Positions 19,538 through 30,355 of a DNA stretch of 64,000 bases are shown here, piece by piece. This DNA is from Candidatus Gracilibacteria bacterium. Its GTDB lineage: Bacteria; Patescibacteriota; Gracilibacteria; BD1-5; JAGOOR01. The stretch spans positions 637,117 to 701,116 of the forward strand of contig JBAZVH010000001.1 of assembly GCA_041660965.1 (NCBI GenBank), given 5' to 3'. Position 1 is the first letter of the stretch. The number at the start of each line of letters is the position of its first letter. Under the pieces are notes generated by a model. That model did not search any database, had not been told where the DNA came from, and saw only the letters and a program-made list of their open reading frames with translations. Made by a program: the position numbers and the translations under genes.

Positions 19538-21637
19538 TTAAAGCACCACAACCACAGGGCTCCTTCCCCAGACTTTATTGAGCATTTTCCCGAGTTCTTT
19601 TGCGAGAGCATCACGTGCATTTTTATCATTGTCTCCTGCCTTTTTTCCAGAGGTGAGTTTTTTGACCTCAGCGCTAATGGCTGTATGCGAAGCGGCGATT
19701 TCATCCGGGAAGAAGAGTCATCGAGACTCGACGACACCATCTTTACTATTGACGATGAGGACACCCTCTTCACCGATTTGGATGCGGTCTTGTATTGCAC
19801 GAGAGCTGAGAGCTCCGATACTCATACCATCCACTCAGATTTGTTCCATCGGGATTTTCTTGCGTCAGAAAATAATCTCATGGTGACTGTCGAGTTCTAC
19901 GATAGAACCATCTTCCAGCATTGGGACATTTTTTGGGTCCCATCCCATCTTCACAGCTTCACGCTTGAGTGTGAGTCGTTGTGTGATATCTCCATGAACG
20001 GGGATAATGTATTTCGGTTTGACGAGATTGATGAGAACTCGTTGCTCGATGATACCCCCATGTCATCCTGAGTGGACCTCATATTCCTTGATAGTGATAA
20101 TCCTCGCTCAAAATCGATTGAGACGGTTCATCATCCCGATGATGGCGAGTTCGTTTCCAGGAATAATAGAAGAAGAGAGAATGATAGTATCGCGCGGTTT
20201 GATAGAGATATTCCTGTGATCTCATTTTGAGATAGTATTGAGCCCACCAAATTCTTCCCCCTGAGCACCAGTTGTGATAATAATTTGTTTATTTTCTGGG
20301 ATACTCTCCATCGTTTTTTCGTCGAGCGGTTTCATGATACCTTCTTTGCATTTTAGGTAGCCGAGTTCTCGGGCGATAGCGACAGAATCGACCATGCTCC
20401 GTCAATTAATGAGGACGAATTTTCCGAGAGATTCTGCGATAGAGACGATATCTTGAATACGGCTAATGAGTGTTGAAAAGTTTCCGATGATGACTCTTTC
20501 GGGTGCATCTTGAATCAAAGAGCGCAATTCAGTGGAGACATTTGATTCTGATGCTGTCCATTCCTGTTTGTATGAGTTCGTTGTTTCTTGGAGGAGAATA
20601 TCGATACCACGAGCAGCGATACGGGCATAGTTTTGGAGATCAGCTGGTTTATCGAGTCGTGGGAAAAATTCTATCTTGTAGTCACCCATATGCATAATGC
20701 GTACATTTGGCGTTTCGATATAGATACCACAGCTATCAGGGATTGTGTGGTTCACTCTGAAAAATTCATATTTGAAGACGCCAATATTTGAGAGTTTCCC
20801 ACTGTCTGGGTTCACGGGGAAGAATTGTACTTTTCCACGGAGGCCTGCTTCTTCGAAGAATTTTTTTATAAATGCAATCGTAAATGGTGCTGCATAAATC
20901 GGTGGAAATCCGAGAGCGGGGATGATATTTTTGAGCGCGCCAATATGGTCGAGATGGCCATGTGTGACGAGCATCCCTTTGATTTTTTTTGTTTCTCAGA
21001 GGAGACAACGGATGTCTGGAAGAAGATAATCAAATCATGGACTTTCTCCACCACGAGCGAATTCGAGACCACCATCCACGAGGAGGATCTCATCATTATG
21101 CTCGATCATCGTCATATTGGCTCCGATAGTTCGGAGGCCTCCGATAGGGATAATACGAGTGATATTGCGCTCAAGTTTTGGAAGTGTCTGTGGTTCGTGA
21201 GATTTTGGAAATATCACAGGCACATTCAATCCCTTGAGAGTTGCTGGGGAGAGAGGAGGATTCTTTTGTACGAGAGGGTGTGGATGCTGTGATGTCTCAG
21301 CACCATGAGGTGGATGTACTGGAGGAAGCTGAAGTCGCTTAGAGGAACTATTCTTTGCAAATCCGCCCATGACTTTCCCCAGGATTTTCCCCGTTGGAGT
21401 TCACTCCTTTTTTGTGAGTGGTTGGATTGGCGAGGACGTTATCTGTGTCGAAAAGAAAGGTTTCTTTGGAGTCAATGGCGGATGTGTTCATACAGGTTTT
21501 TGTGCCATTTTTTGAGGCATAGCTGGTTGTGTGCTGGAAATAGGTGCTTTTGGCACGGGTTTTGGAGGTGTTCCTGACCCCGTATTTTGGGGTATGGAAC
21601 CGAGCTCAGAATTGAGTTGCTCGAAAAAATCTGACAT
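19538..21637 (-). CDS. rnj: Ribonuclease J with a long N-terminal extension
   Basis: 699 residues, against about 555 for typical RNase J. RNase J is a metallo-beta-lactamase/beta-CASP enzyme with 5' exonuclease and endonuclease activity in mRNA decay and rRNA maturation. Active-site and family motifs: THGHLDHIGAL, FRVNHTIPDSCGI, MGDYKIEF, VHSGGHGG, PVHGDITQR. The first 130 residues are a Pro/Thr/Lys-rich, low-complexity extension (TPPKPVPKAPISSTQ ..., HPPHGAETSQHPHP), perhaps binding RNA or partners. Downstream of ATG 21637 the frame is intact with about ten UGA = Gly. It appears monocistronic. Confidence 0.93.
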
Positions 21638-22085
21638 AATAAAAGGGTAAAAATAGAAGGGGGAATTCCCCTAAAAAAGAAATAATAAAAAGAACACTGT
21701 CGCTTATCTACCGTGTAGCGGCAGAGGTACACTAAAAAATCTTAAAGAATTTTTGTATCACAAGGGAGAGAGTGGTGTGAGAAAGTATTCATGAATATCA
21801 AAAAACCGATTGCATCGACTCCATTGATAGCCACGAACGTGTTTCTGTGAGGGTTGGTAGTTTGTTTTGTTTACTCTTATGTTACCAGAGTATTTCTCAG
21901 GTTTCCAGTATTTATATCTTGACTCGTGTTGTTTTAAGTTGGCAGTATATTTTCGCTTACTCTGCAAAGAGTATAGGGGAATATTTTATTTTGCAAGTTT
22001 ATTCGTGAGACTCAAATTTCAATAATGGGAGCATATGTTGAAATTTGTATGTCGAACAATCCCGCCAAAGGCGGTAGACGTAAGT
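21638..22085. other. Intergenic stretch, mostly unassigned
   Basis: 448 nt between RNase J (-) and the M23 gene (-). It holds one possible 48-codon ORF on the plus strand (listed separately) and a small inverted repeat, CCGCCAAAGGCGG, at 22062-22074, related to the CCGCCTAGGCGG palindromes elsewhere. No RNA gene was recognised. Confidence 0.5.
21791..21937 (+). CDS. Possible small membrane peptide
   Basis: 48 residues with two UGA = Gly (MNIKKPIASTPLIATNVF..., with LVVCFVYSYVTRVF and FISGLVLF). Hydrophobic with a basic start, so it could be a small membrane protein. No promoter or family supports it, and a similar-length frame overlaps on the other strand. It could be noise or a decayed gene. 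Confidence 0.3.
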
Positions 22086-23162
22086 CTATGATTGGAATAA
22101 GCTTTCATCATTTTCACGGACCCAAGCAGTTGTTTTTCCTTTTCCAAACCATGGCCAGACGAGATAATCCGCAAACGTATTCATGCCAGCCCTTTTGTCA
22201 TCAAAAGAATTCATAGCAAGCTCAAAATGGAGGTGGTAGAGATATTGTTTACTCGGAACAGCAGAATCTCAGACATGCCCCACCGTTGTTCCTGCGCCTA
22301 CATAATCACCTACCTGGAGACTAGCAGGAATATCCTGCATATGAGCATAGATAGCGACGTGCCCAGAGAGTGTCTTGAGATACACTGTATTTCCTCGATA
22401 GACATCGAGATTTTCTTGTCGATTGAGCTCATTATCACCAGACAGAAGGTGATCCATTTCAGACCATGAAAAATCTCTCTTGATATGTACAATCATTCAC
22501 TCTTCTATAGCGCGTACTGGCGTTCATTGATTGACGTAGAGGTCCCACCCATGATGAATTCCGTCTGTGGATTCTGCACGAAATGGGCGGAGAGAATTAG
22601 GGAGAAAAGTGTCCTTTTCTGGTAATTTGGTTCATTCAATAGGGAGAAGAAAATGATTATTACGTGCCTCCAGAATAGCTTGAATATTTCTAATAATTTT
22701 TCGTGTTTTGAGCGTCGAAAGTTTTGTATCAGTATTAATGAGCGTGGTTATCTTGATCGTATTTTTGAGCGTTTCTGTTGAAAAGTCAGAGAGTGTATCT
22801 ATTGGGATATTTTTTTGGTTCAGAGGAAGGATATATTTCTTTCCTTTGTAGGATATCAGAGGCACTTTGCAATCTTTACCAGGTTTCCATTGTAGTGTAG
22901 AAGTATGTTCATCTTGTTTTAGAATGATTCTCTCGTCTTCACATTCTGAGATAAGATCTGCAGGGTTGCCACTATTGATACGCAATAAGAGGGAATTGCC
23001 CGTGTCGAGCTTTGTAATACCCGAATAGAGAATAGTGAGTGCATCGATTGCTGGGACTGTTTCGCGTCGTGGTTCGGATATGATCGTGCTGGGAGAGAAG
23101 CCGAGTAACACTACTCAAATAGTGAGAAAAGAAGAGTAGATTGTGAGGCGAACAGAATTCAT
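22086..23162 (-). CDS. M23 family peptidase (LytM-like)
   Basis: 358 residues. N-terminal signal/anchor (TIYSSFLTIGVVLLGFS), a linker region with Cys (DLISECED, GKDCKVPLIS), and a C-terminal M23 metallopeptidase domain. The zinc ligands are visible as GIHHGWDLYV (the HxxxD element) and YHLHFELAM (HxH). SGHVAIYAHMQDIP and VGDYVGAGTTVGHVGDS are the typical core strands. Such enzymes cut peptidoglycan cross-links or act as LytM activators at division. It ends at TAG. A promoter at 23173-23199 precedes it. Confidence 0.88.
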
Positions 23163-23172
23163 AATACAAAAG

Positions 23173-23199
23173 ATTGTAATGGTAATAAGAAAAAATCAA
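23173..23199 (-). promoter_or_regulatory. Promoter of the M23 gene (TTGATT-N15-TACAAT)
   Basis: Minus strand: TTGATT at 23199-23194, 15-nt spacer, TACAAT at 23178-23173; the ATG at 23162 is 10 nt downstream. Confidence 0.55.
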
Positions 23200-23204
23200 T
23201 GACC

Positions 23205-23816
23205 TTAAAGTCGAAAATAGGATGCTAATTTTACGGGTATAGTATGAGCAAAAGTGCGATATTTTTTTCCGTGTGGTAATCAGGCAAAAATAGCCACGAG
23301 TCACCATCCGAGTAAAAAACCCACGAGAATATCGCCAGGATAATGGATTCCTGCAAGCACTCTAGCCGTTACGGTGAGTATTCAGAGAGAGAGAAATCCT
23401 ATGACGATACGTTTCTTCCCCAAGAGAATATGGAGTGCCCACCATGAAGCTCCTAAAAACATCGCATGTCCAGAAGGGAAAGAGTTATCTGGTAAATGTG
23501 TAATAAGTGCGGGGATGGACCCGATAGTTTCTGGTCGTGGTCTCACTGGAAGAAGCTGATTAATAACCCAATAGATAGTAAAGGCACCTAAGACATGCCA
23601 GAAAAGATCTAGAGCGACGTGTTTTGGTCCGTTATCTTTTTGGTACACTCCATAGATCCAGAGTCCTATCAAAAACACTCCGAAAACAATAGGATGTAAA
23701 TCGGTAAAAAAGAGAATTACAGGATGAGTCCATTCCATATTTGCTATACTGGAACGCATGATTTCCAGTATTTTTGCATCAATATTTTGGAGAAAAGTAA
23801 GGAGAGCGGTCAGCAT
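23205..23816 (-). CDS. PAP2-family lipid phosphatase
   Basis: 203 residues with five or six helices. All three PAP2 active-site motifs are present: LLPVRPRPE (K/R-x6-RP variant), NSFPSGHAM, and ARVLAGIHYPGDILVGF (SR-x5-H-x3-D variant). Likely an undecaprenyl-pyrophosphate or phosphatidate phosphatase at the outer face of the membrane. UGA = Gly in SLGILTV, GWGLVAIFAGLP. It starts 3 nt after the Sua5/TsaC stop, so it is probably in an operon with that gene. Confidence 0.9.
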
Positions 23817-23819
23817 TTT

Positions 23820-24374
23820 TTAAAGAGGAAGAGGATAATTTTTTCTAGTATATTGGAGATCGTTTGAGTTTCCACGAAAGGTAATCACATTGCTTGCTGG
23901 AAGATTTCCAGCAACTCCTGGTAATATCTTGAGGAGATTCAAGTGTTCTGAGAATTTTTTCTCTACCTCCTGGATTGTGTGGCACTCTTTTTCGCCTGAC
24001 TTATTCGCTGACGTCAGAAAGAGGGGGCTACGGATGTAGGGAAGTGTTTCTTTTGAGAGACAGGCCTCCGCGACGCGAAATCCAACTACTGTATATCCAT
24101 AAGCATCCAAAAGAGGGTATTCATCTCGAAAGTCTTCACGTACTTCAGAAAGAATAGTAAAGGGGAATTTATAGGTACGTAAAAAATTCACTTGAGCCGG
24201 TGAAAGTGTCGTTTCATAGAGGAGGTCTTCCCATGATGGAACCATTATAGCGATAGGTTTTTTTGGGTCTCTTCCCTTGAGACTCACAAGAAGCTCATAT
24301 CATTTTTTATCATCCAGACGACATCCAAAACCGATACACGTATCGGTAGGTATAACAAATATTTTCGAGTCCAT
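23820..24374 (-). CDS. Sua5/YciO/YrdC-type threonylcarbamoyl-AMP synthase
   Basis: 184 residues. The enzyme makes threonylcarbamoyl-AMP for the t6A modification of ANN-decoding tRNAs. Motifs: the N-terminal IPTDTCIGFGCRLDD, LKGRDPKKPIAIMVP, VVGFRVAE, and SPLFLTSANKSGE. It matches the single-domain TsaC size, without the C-terminal Sua5 domain. The fragment beginning at 24287 is extended upstream through one UGA to ATG 24374. Confidence 0.88.
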
Positions 24375-24442
24375 ATCTGTTTAGCTTATTAAATAGCCCA
24401 TTTTTTGCAACTCAAATACGAAGAAGACTCATTGCAAATAAG

Positions 24443-24757
24443 CTATTTATGGTGTGTAATAGAGCTTGGGCACAGAAGAGTGGTATTTTTATTTTTTTGC
24501 CATCGTACAAGCCGCGGTATCTGTTGTACGGCGAGCCATCTAAAAATGCTGGCGAATTTCATTTCATTTTTTAGAACCATATCAACGAGCTTCTTCATAT
24601 CTTCCAGGGTCATATCTGGTTTTCTGAATAGACCATCCTTATAACAAGAACTACAATACATGGTACTGGTGGTACCATCTTTCTCTGAACCTCCCCCATT
24701 TTTATCTTTTTTGAGAGGCATGCCGCAGGATTGACATTGTTTATATATTTTATTCAT
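24443..24757 (-). CDS. Putative zinc-ribbon protein
   Basis: 104 residues. CQSCGMPLKKD and MYCSSCYKDG provide four Cys (CxxC ... CxxC) for one zinc, followed by the helix MTLEDMKKLVDMVLKNE. This matches the putative zinc ribbon domain found in many bacterial small proteins, of unknown function. The C-terminal 35 residues (QQIPRLVRWQKNK) are basic. It ends at TAG. Confidence 0.7.
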   Translation of the reverse strand: MNKIYKQCQSCGMPLKKDKNGGGSEKDGTTSTMYCSSCYKDGLFRKPDMTLEDMKKLVDMVLKNEMKFASIFRWLAVQQIPRLVRWQKNKNTTLLCPSSITHHK

Positions 24758-24794
24758 AGTTATTTTGTAGTAAGAGAAATAAAAAGCATATTTT

Positions 24795-25247
24795 TTAAAG
24801 TGAAGATTCTATTAGTGCGTACATTCCAATCCCAGCCGCGACGGCGACATTGAGGGATTCTTTCTTCCCGAGCATCGGGAGATGACAAATATGTTCTGCG
24901 ATTTCTTGTGCCATTTTGGAGACTCATTCGAGTTCATTGCCGACGATAAGTGCGATTGAAGTTGGTTTTTTTAGATCGAAAAGATTGCTACTTATTTCAT
25001 TTTTTTCCAGAGCAATAATGGTACATCATTGTTTTTTGTAGTACTCAATAGCATCTTGTATTTCGACGAAGTATTCCCATGGAACAAAATTTTCTGCTCA
25101 GAGAGCCGTCTTTGATATTTCCTCTCGTGGTGGAGTGGGTGTATATCCTACGAGGGCAACTCGATCAAATCCAGCACCATCGGCGGTGCGAAATATGGCA
25201 CCGACATTATTGAGTGATCTGATATTTTCGAGAATGATAACATGCAT
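24795..25247 (-). CDS. SpoU/TrmH-family RNA 2'-O-methyltransferase
   Basis: 150 residues with the SPOUT knot motifs: NIRSLNNVGAIFRTADG, LIVGNELEGVSK, and PMLGKKESLNVAVAAGI. These bind SAM and methylate a ribose 2'-OH in tRNA or rRNA. Several Gly are UGA (KTALGAENF, KQGCTI, LEGVSK), and the standard code shows no long frame here at all. It is the short, minimal form without an N-terminal L30e-like domain. Which RNA it modifies cannot be told. Confidence 0.88.
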
Positions 25248-25294
25248 ACGAAAATAAGTATATCTTTTTTTTGGGAAATTGCTATCATACGGTC

Positions 25295-25576
25295 ATGCAG
25301 ATTTACATCAAATCATACTGCCCGTACTGTGTTAAGCTTATCTCGCTTCTTGATGGAGAAAAGATACCGTATGAGGTCATCGATATCAACAAGCAACCAG
25401 ATCAAAGAGTCACTATGGAAAAACTCTCAGGACATACTGGTGTTCCTCAAGTTGCGCTTCGAGATATCATCATCTATGATTATGATACCGAAGAAACATT
25501 GGTGGCTGATATCCGCAGTCTCCTGTGAATGGAAGAACGGACAAATATTACGAGCCAGTTTACTCTTTTGACATAA
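25295..25576 (+). CDS. Glutaredoxin
   Basis: 93 residues. The N-terminal redox site YCPYC sits in IYIKSYCPYCVKLISLL, and the GSH-binding region is GHTGVPQVALRD with TVP-like cis-Pro (GVPQV). It continues past a UGA = Gly at residue 79 to the TAA at 25576. ATG 25295 follows TATCAT by 6 nt, a leaderless-type arrangement. It is 4 nt before the SufD-like gene, suggesting joint expression and an Fe-S or redox role. Confidence 0.87.
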
Positions 25577-25580
25577 TAAT

Positions 25581-26237
25581 ATGACCTGTATTTCTATCGA
25601 TAACCAAAGCCCAGATTCTCTCATCTATGATCAAGGAGGAGTAGTTATAGTGTTTGACCAAACTCATGCAGAAGAAGCAATGACTCGCACAATACTTATC
25701 AAGAATAATACACAACTAGAGTGGTATGGCGTAATGACAGGAGGTTCTCACTACAGGATTCATTTTGTAACAGAGTCATGAAAAAGTTTGGTACATATAT
25801 TATTTTTGTCTTATAATGATAAACAGATTCAGGTCACAGTTCAGTCTACTCTCGATCAATCTCATACATCGACGGATATTCATTTACTTTCACTCGTAGC
25901 CGATAACGGCAGTATTGATCTCAATGGTACTGTGGAGATTACTTCTTGAATCGAAAAAGTTTCTGGACACATTTTAGAAGAAAATATCTTTCTCGGATCA
26001 CGATGACAGATACGTGTACTTCCATCACTTCTCGTGCATTCTGATGACGTAGAAGCATGACACGCGGCGCGTATCGAACGAATATCAGATGAGAAACTGT
26101 ATTACCTCCGAGCTCGTGGCATTCCTCGTGATGATGCCGTTGTGATGATGATCAAAAGTTCTGTATTTTGACTTTTTTCTTGACTGGACGAAGAGAAAAA
26201 AGAAGAGATAATGTCTCATGTTCTTGCTATCCTATAA
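25581..26237 (+). CDS. Short SufD-like Fe-S assembly protein
   Basis: 218 residues, about half the size of a typical SufD. The C-terminal part is characteristic: LGSRGQIRVLPSLLVHSDDVEAGHAARIE and ISDEKLYYLRARGIPRDDAVVMMIKS, the SufB/SufD C-terminal helical domain including the conserved His. The N-terminal 120 residues form a shortened beta-helix. About eight UGA codons are Gly. It probably pairs with SufB (8-9.4 kb) as the reduced partner of a minimal Suf system. A trimmed or degenerating paralogue is the alternative. Confidence 0.75.
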
Positions 26238-26243
26238 AATCCT

Positions 26244-27464
26244 ATGAAATATTCTCGCCTTATTATTTTTTCTGTTCTTATCCTCGATGTCATCAGTATC
26301 GGTATTATGATTCCTGCCTTTGAAGGCATGCAGCAGCTCTACCATCTCACGACTTGGAACGTTTCCATTTTTGGTCTTTCTCTCCTTCTACAACCGGGGA
26401 CACTTATTGCACTCGGTATGTCATTGTATGCGCTGTGTGCGTTTTTTAGTGCACCACTCCTGGGTATCATATCTGATCGTTTTGGACGAAAGAGACCATT
26501 GTTATTTTCCGTTCTTGGGACGTGTCTTGCCTATGTTATTCTGATGCTGACACAGAGTTATTGGCTGTATCTCTTTTCCCGTATTGTGAATGGTCTTACA
26601 GGAGGCAATATCAGTATTATACAGGCGATACTTGCTGATCTCTCAAAAACAACTGAAGAAAGAAATAAAAATTTTTGACTTCTCTGAGCGATTTTTGGTA
26701 TTGGATTTATCATTGGACCATTACTCGGCACTGTGCTTCTCAAGGTAAGCACTATCGAATCTATCTTTATTTTTTGAGCGATTTTGGCTGCTCTTGAGTC
26801 TATCGCAATAGCATTCTATTATCGAGAAACCCATCATCCTGATAAAGGGATTTCTCTCTCTCTGAATATTATATCGCCATTTGTAGAGTATTTTTCTTCT
26901 CCAAAAATTTCACACTATCTTTGGTCCTATTTTGTTTTCAATACGGGTATATTCTTGTTTCAGTCTGTGATGACTCTGGCGATGTTTCAGTATTTTCAGG
27001 TTCCAGGAGAAAATATTGGATTTTTTCTGGCCATTCAATGAGCACTCATAGCCATAAACCAATCTCTTTTGTATCCGCGTTTTTGGACAAAGAAATTTTC
27101 GCCACGCACTCTTATCATCGGACTTCATATCGTCGGTATCATCACTTTTGTAATTATGGGAATACTCCATAATTTTACACTTTTTGCTCTTCTGTGGCTT
27201 GCGATTTCTCCGCTTTGATCGTTCGTTGGAGCTCTTTATACGACGGAAGTCATCGCGCATACGGACAGAAGCAATGCCGGATGAGTGAATGGTATTTTAG
27301 CTTCCATTGGTTCTCTCACGATGATTATCGGTCCGATGATAGGATGATTTATGCTTTCTACGAGTATTCGAACATTTTTTGGAACAGCAATTTTTATTGC
27401 CCTCAGCTTTATCATTATAGGATTTTATTTCTCTTCAAAAAAATCAAAATATGAAATGGTTTAA
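26244..27464 (+). CDS. Major facilitator superfamily transporter
   Basis: 406 residues, about 12 helices. The loop 2-3 motif A is clear: GIISDRFGRKRPLLFSV. The helix-4/5 signature GIGFIIGPLLG is also typical of MFS drug/tetracycline-type exporters (TetA-like DHA1). Six UGA = Gly are within helices. The substrate cannot be predicted. The stop overlaps the start of the FtsQ-like gene by 14 nt. Confidence 0.85.
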
Positions 27465-28416
27465 AAAACGAAAAAAAACTTCTGAACCTTCTTGGAAAAT
27501 ATCTACCAAGATCCCCCCAATTCAATCTGAGACACTCATTCGTTCTCGAGTGAATAAAGTATCCTCTTTTGAATATGCACGAGTAGTAACCCAATTTTTT
27601 TGAAGATATTTTCGGACTGTAGGTTGGATTTTTTTATGAGGTATTCTCATAACTTCTTTTATAGTTCTGTTTACGACACCATTTTTCTCGCTCAAATCTG
27701 AAAAAATTGAACTGGTTCTCGACCCAGAACCTGTCTTTGATCGTTCGGCTATTATGACCTTGTTACGTGATTTTTCTGGTAAAAATATTTTTCGTCTTAC
27801 TGCGACGGAGATTTTTACCTCTCTCCAAGAAAATATTCGCCATATTCAATCGGTCGAAAAAACACTCCTTCTGCCTGACGGTATACGTATCAAAGTCGTT
27901 TCTTCAGGGCCTATTTATCGTGCTTTTATTGGTGATGAAGTGTTTCTTCTTACAAAAAATGGACAGCTCATCGCAGATATCCCGGAAATCGATATATCTT
28001 CTCTGCGTATTCATAATCTCATTCCTGATTTGAGCGGGACACAAAATACGACACTCCCAACAACTGATACGCTCATTATCCAAGAAATAGAAAAACTCTG
28101 GTATCATGAACTTCCTAATTTTCCGATAGAAGCCATCGATTATTATGACCAGGAAAAAGAACTTCATATAACGAGCCAAGGGACTCGGTTTATTTTTACA
28201 CTTTTTGGATGATCTGAACAATTACGTCTTACGAGACAGATGAAGCAAATTGATATCGTTAAACAACTTCAGATGATTACTCTCCTTATTAACCAGGAAA
28301 AGATTTTCCCAAAACGATATCTCACTATCGATATTCGTGTGCCCAAAAAACTCTATGTGTGCCCTCGTGATAATGTAGATTGCAAGAATAATCTGATACG
28401 TATCTATGGTATCTAA
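27451..28416 (+). CDS. FtsQ/DivIB-like division protein
   Basis: 321 residues. Basic cytoplasmic N-terminus (MKWFKKRKKT), one helix (GWIFLGGILITSFIVLFTTPFF), then a POTRA-like region (KIELVLDPEPVFDRSAIMTLL ... NIFRLTATEIFTSLQENIRHIQSVEKT, LLPDGIRIKV) and the FtsQ beta domain with FLLTKNGQLIA. The layout is the FtsQ/DivIB family, which links the divisome to septal peptidoglycan synthesis. The start lies inside the end of the MFS gene, an odd partner; no other division gene is adjacent. Confidence 0.72.
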
Positions 28417-28439
28417 TATCGATTCCATTTTCCAAAGCT

Positions 28440-28535
28440 CACGATTTGTTGGTTACTTTTTGTGAAAAAAGTAACCAACAGCATCTAAGGAGCAAAAACT
28501 CGTCTCCTCATTCTGTTTGTTGTTGTGCATTTTTT
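28440..28535 (+). repeat. Hairpin repeat of the GTTACTTTTTGTG family
   Basis: TTGGTTACTTTTTGTGAAAAAAGTAACCAA forms a perfect hairpin, followed by GGAGCAAAAACTCGTCTCC. The layout matches repeats at 38587-38705 and 46700-46830 (TTTTGGTACTTTTGATGGCAAAAGTACC then AAATAAACTCGCTCTCC). Confidence 0.7.
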
Positions 28536-28552
28536 CATTTTCTCGTATTTCC

Positions 28553-29581
28553 CTAACCCGCATAAGCTCGTACCCAGGCAAATATTTTGATGAGATTTGT
28601 TTCTTTGATACTAATTTTTGTGATATCCCAAACCTTTTTTGGTATCACATCTTTCTCGTAGGCAGATCCGATAAATACATTTCAAAAAATACGTGACTTC
28701 AGAAAAGTGTATTTTTTTTGTATCAGAGTGTTTCCTTGTGCTCTCTTGAGAAATTCCTTGTTATGGAAGACATACATCGTAAAACTTTCCGCAAAATCTT
28801 CATATTGATTCGTCGATGCGTATCCAGAGACAAAAGATGATCCAGAAAGTCACGCCTTCATAATACTGGGTTTCACCCAACTGATGGCATAAAATTCTTC
28901 CGATGGATCAGCCTTTTTGAGCTTTTTTTTGAGCGTGTAAATATCGATCATATGAGCGATTTCATGAACGAGCACCTTTGAGACCTCCGGGAGATTACTG
29001 ATACGACTCGAGAGCGTGATACTCTCATTGTACATTTGTCACCTCGGTTCTACACGGCTTGTATCGACAATGATAGAGAATTTCCAGAGTGCATCACGAA
29101 AATATGCACCAGTCACTACGGTCCAGAGCGTTTCTGTATATCATTTTGGAGCAGATGATGTTTCTGGTGTGACAGTTATTTCCACAGGTGAGGTGAATTT
29201 TTCATCACTTTTTGCCTTTTTTTCTGGTTCTGATATCGTTTTTTGCATTGTGTCTTCGAGACTCTCTGTTTTTTCTGTCACTTTTTTTGCCTTTTCTGGA
29301 GGCATTTCTTTGAGAGCACTTTGTATGGCTTGCTTATTCTCTACGAGATAAAAAATGATGTCTTCTGAATTTTCTTTTTTAGTCACTTTTGTAGCAGCAT
29401 TTTTTGGAGCTGTATCAGTTGTGTATGTTTTCTTTGTGGAGAGATTTTCATACGATTGTTCACTCGCATTGTAGAGCCGTATCGTCCCAAAAATAGATTG
29501 AAAAATACTCAAGAGAATCAACACAAGAGAAAAATATCATAAAAACTGTAGTAGAAATGTTTTTTTAGGGAAAAATTTCAT
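28553..29581 (-). CDS. Membrane-anchored putative zinc metallopeptidase (HExxH)
   Basis: 342 residues. Short N-terminal anchor (FLLQFLGYFSLVLILLSIF), a long low-complexity Lys/Glu/Thr linker (about 40-150), then a catalytic domain with VLVHEIAHMIDIY (HExxH) and a downstream acidic NQYEDFAESFTMYV that can supply the third zinc ligand, a gluzincin-like arrangement. It is the last gene of a four-gene row with three pilin-like proteins and overlaps the one before by 17 nt, so it may process or release those proteins. Confidence 0.72.
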
Positions 29582-29966
29582 AGATGATATTAATGATGGC
29601 ATTGACAATAATTGTTGCAGAAAGCATCAATAAAAAACCAAGAAGAACGGATATAAGTTTTGATTTTGTTGATTCTTTTGCTTCTGTGTTTCCTGGGATT
29701 ACCATCAAGATTCCTAACCAAATTATGATACCTACTCCTATATAAAATGCACCTGTTTGTACTAATTTAACTGCCTGTTGGGTAAATGTCATAAAATCCG
29801 ATCCAGGGGTTGTGATACTGAGGTTTGGGGATGATCCATCTTTTATACCACCCTTTGGAAAACAATTATTAAAATCTGATGCTGGATTTCCAGTAAAAGA
29901 ACATTCTGCAAAAACAGAGAGGGTACTTATGGCAAGTATTCAGAGAATACAAAATATTTTTTTCAT
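29565..29966 (-). CDS. T4SS pilin-like secreted membrane protein 1
   Basis: 133 residues. Signal peptide MKKIFCILGILAISTLSVFA with an AxA-like cut before E, a short Cys-containing external loop (CSFTGNPASDFNNCF), and two C-terminal helices (AFYIGVGIIIWLGILMVI, LISVLLGFLLMLSATIIVNAI). This matches VirB2/TrbC-like pilins and the T4SS-pilin family common in Patescibacteria. It starts 1 nt before the stop of the next gene upstream. Confidence 0.68.
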
Positions 29967-29967
29967 A

Positions 29968-30351
29968 TTAATTGATATTGAGACTGGACAAAAAGGAGAC
30001 AATAAAATATGCAAAAGGAATTAGAGCGAGTCAGATAATGATGTATCAGAGTGATTTCATTGCAGTAGATACTTCTTCCATGTTTCCTGGTGCCCAGAGA
30101 AGTTTCGCACCTGCCCAAATGATGTAGATAATTGCTATAACTCCCACGAGAGCAAAAATCCAATACTGTATTTCTTGTGCGATAGAGGTGTAGCTGATTG
30201 CGTGCGACCCAGAGGATGCGTCTGGGATTATTTTTTGCACAACCTGTGTCAGCTCCTCTTTGGAAATGGTAGCAAAAACTTCATGACAGAAGAGTCCATT
30301 TGAGATCAATACTATCAAGAGATATCCTAAAATGTTCACTCTTTTTTTCAT
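29968..30351 (-). CDS. T4SS pilin-like secreted membrane protein 2
   Basis: 127 residues; the last 26 follow a UGA = Gly. Signal peptide (NILGYLLIVLISNGLFCHEVFA), a short loop, helix IQYWIFALVGVIAIIYIIWAGAKLLW, and a second helix YIIIGLALIPFAYFIVSFL. The helix-loop-helix layout is that of VirB2-like pilins. Gaps of 1 and 4 nt to its neighbours show a single operon. Confidence 0.68.
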
Positions 30352-30355
30352 AAAC

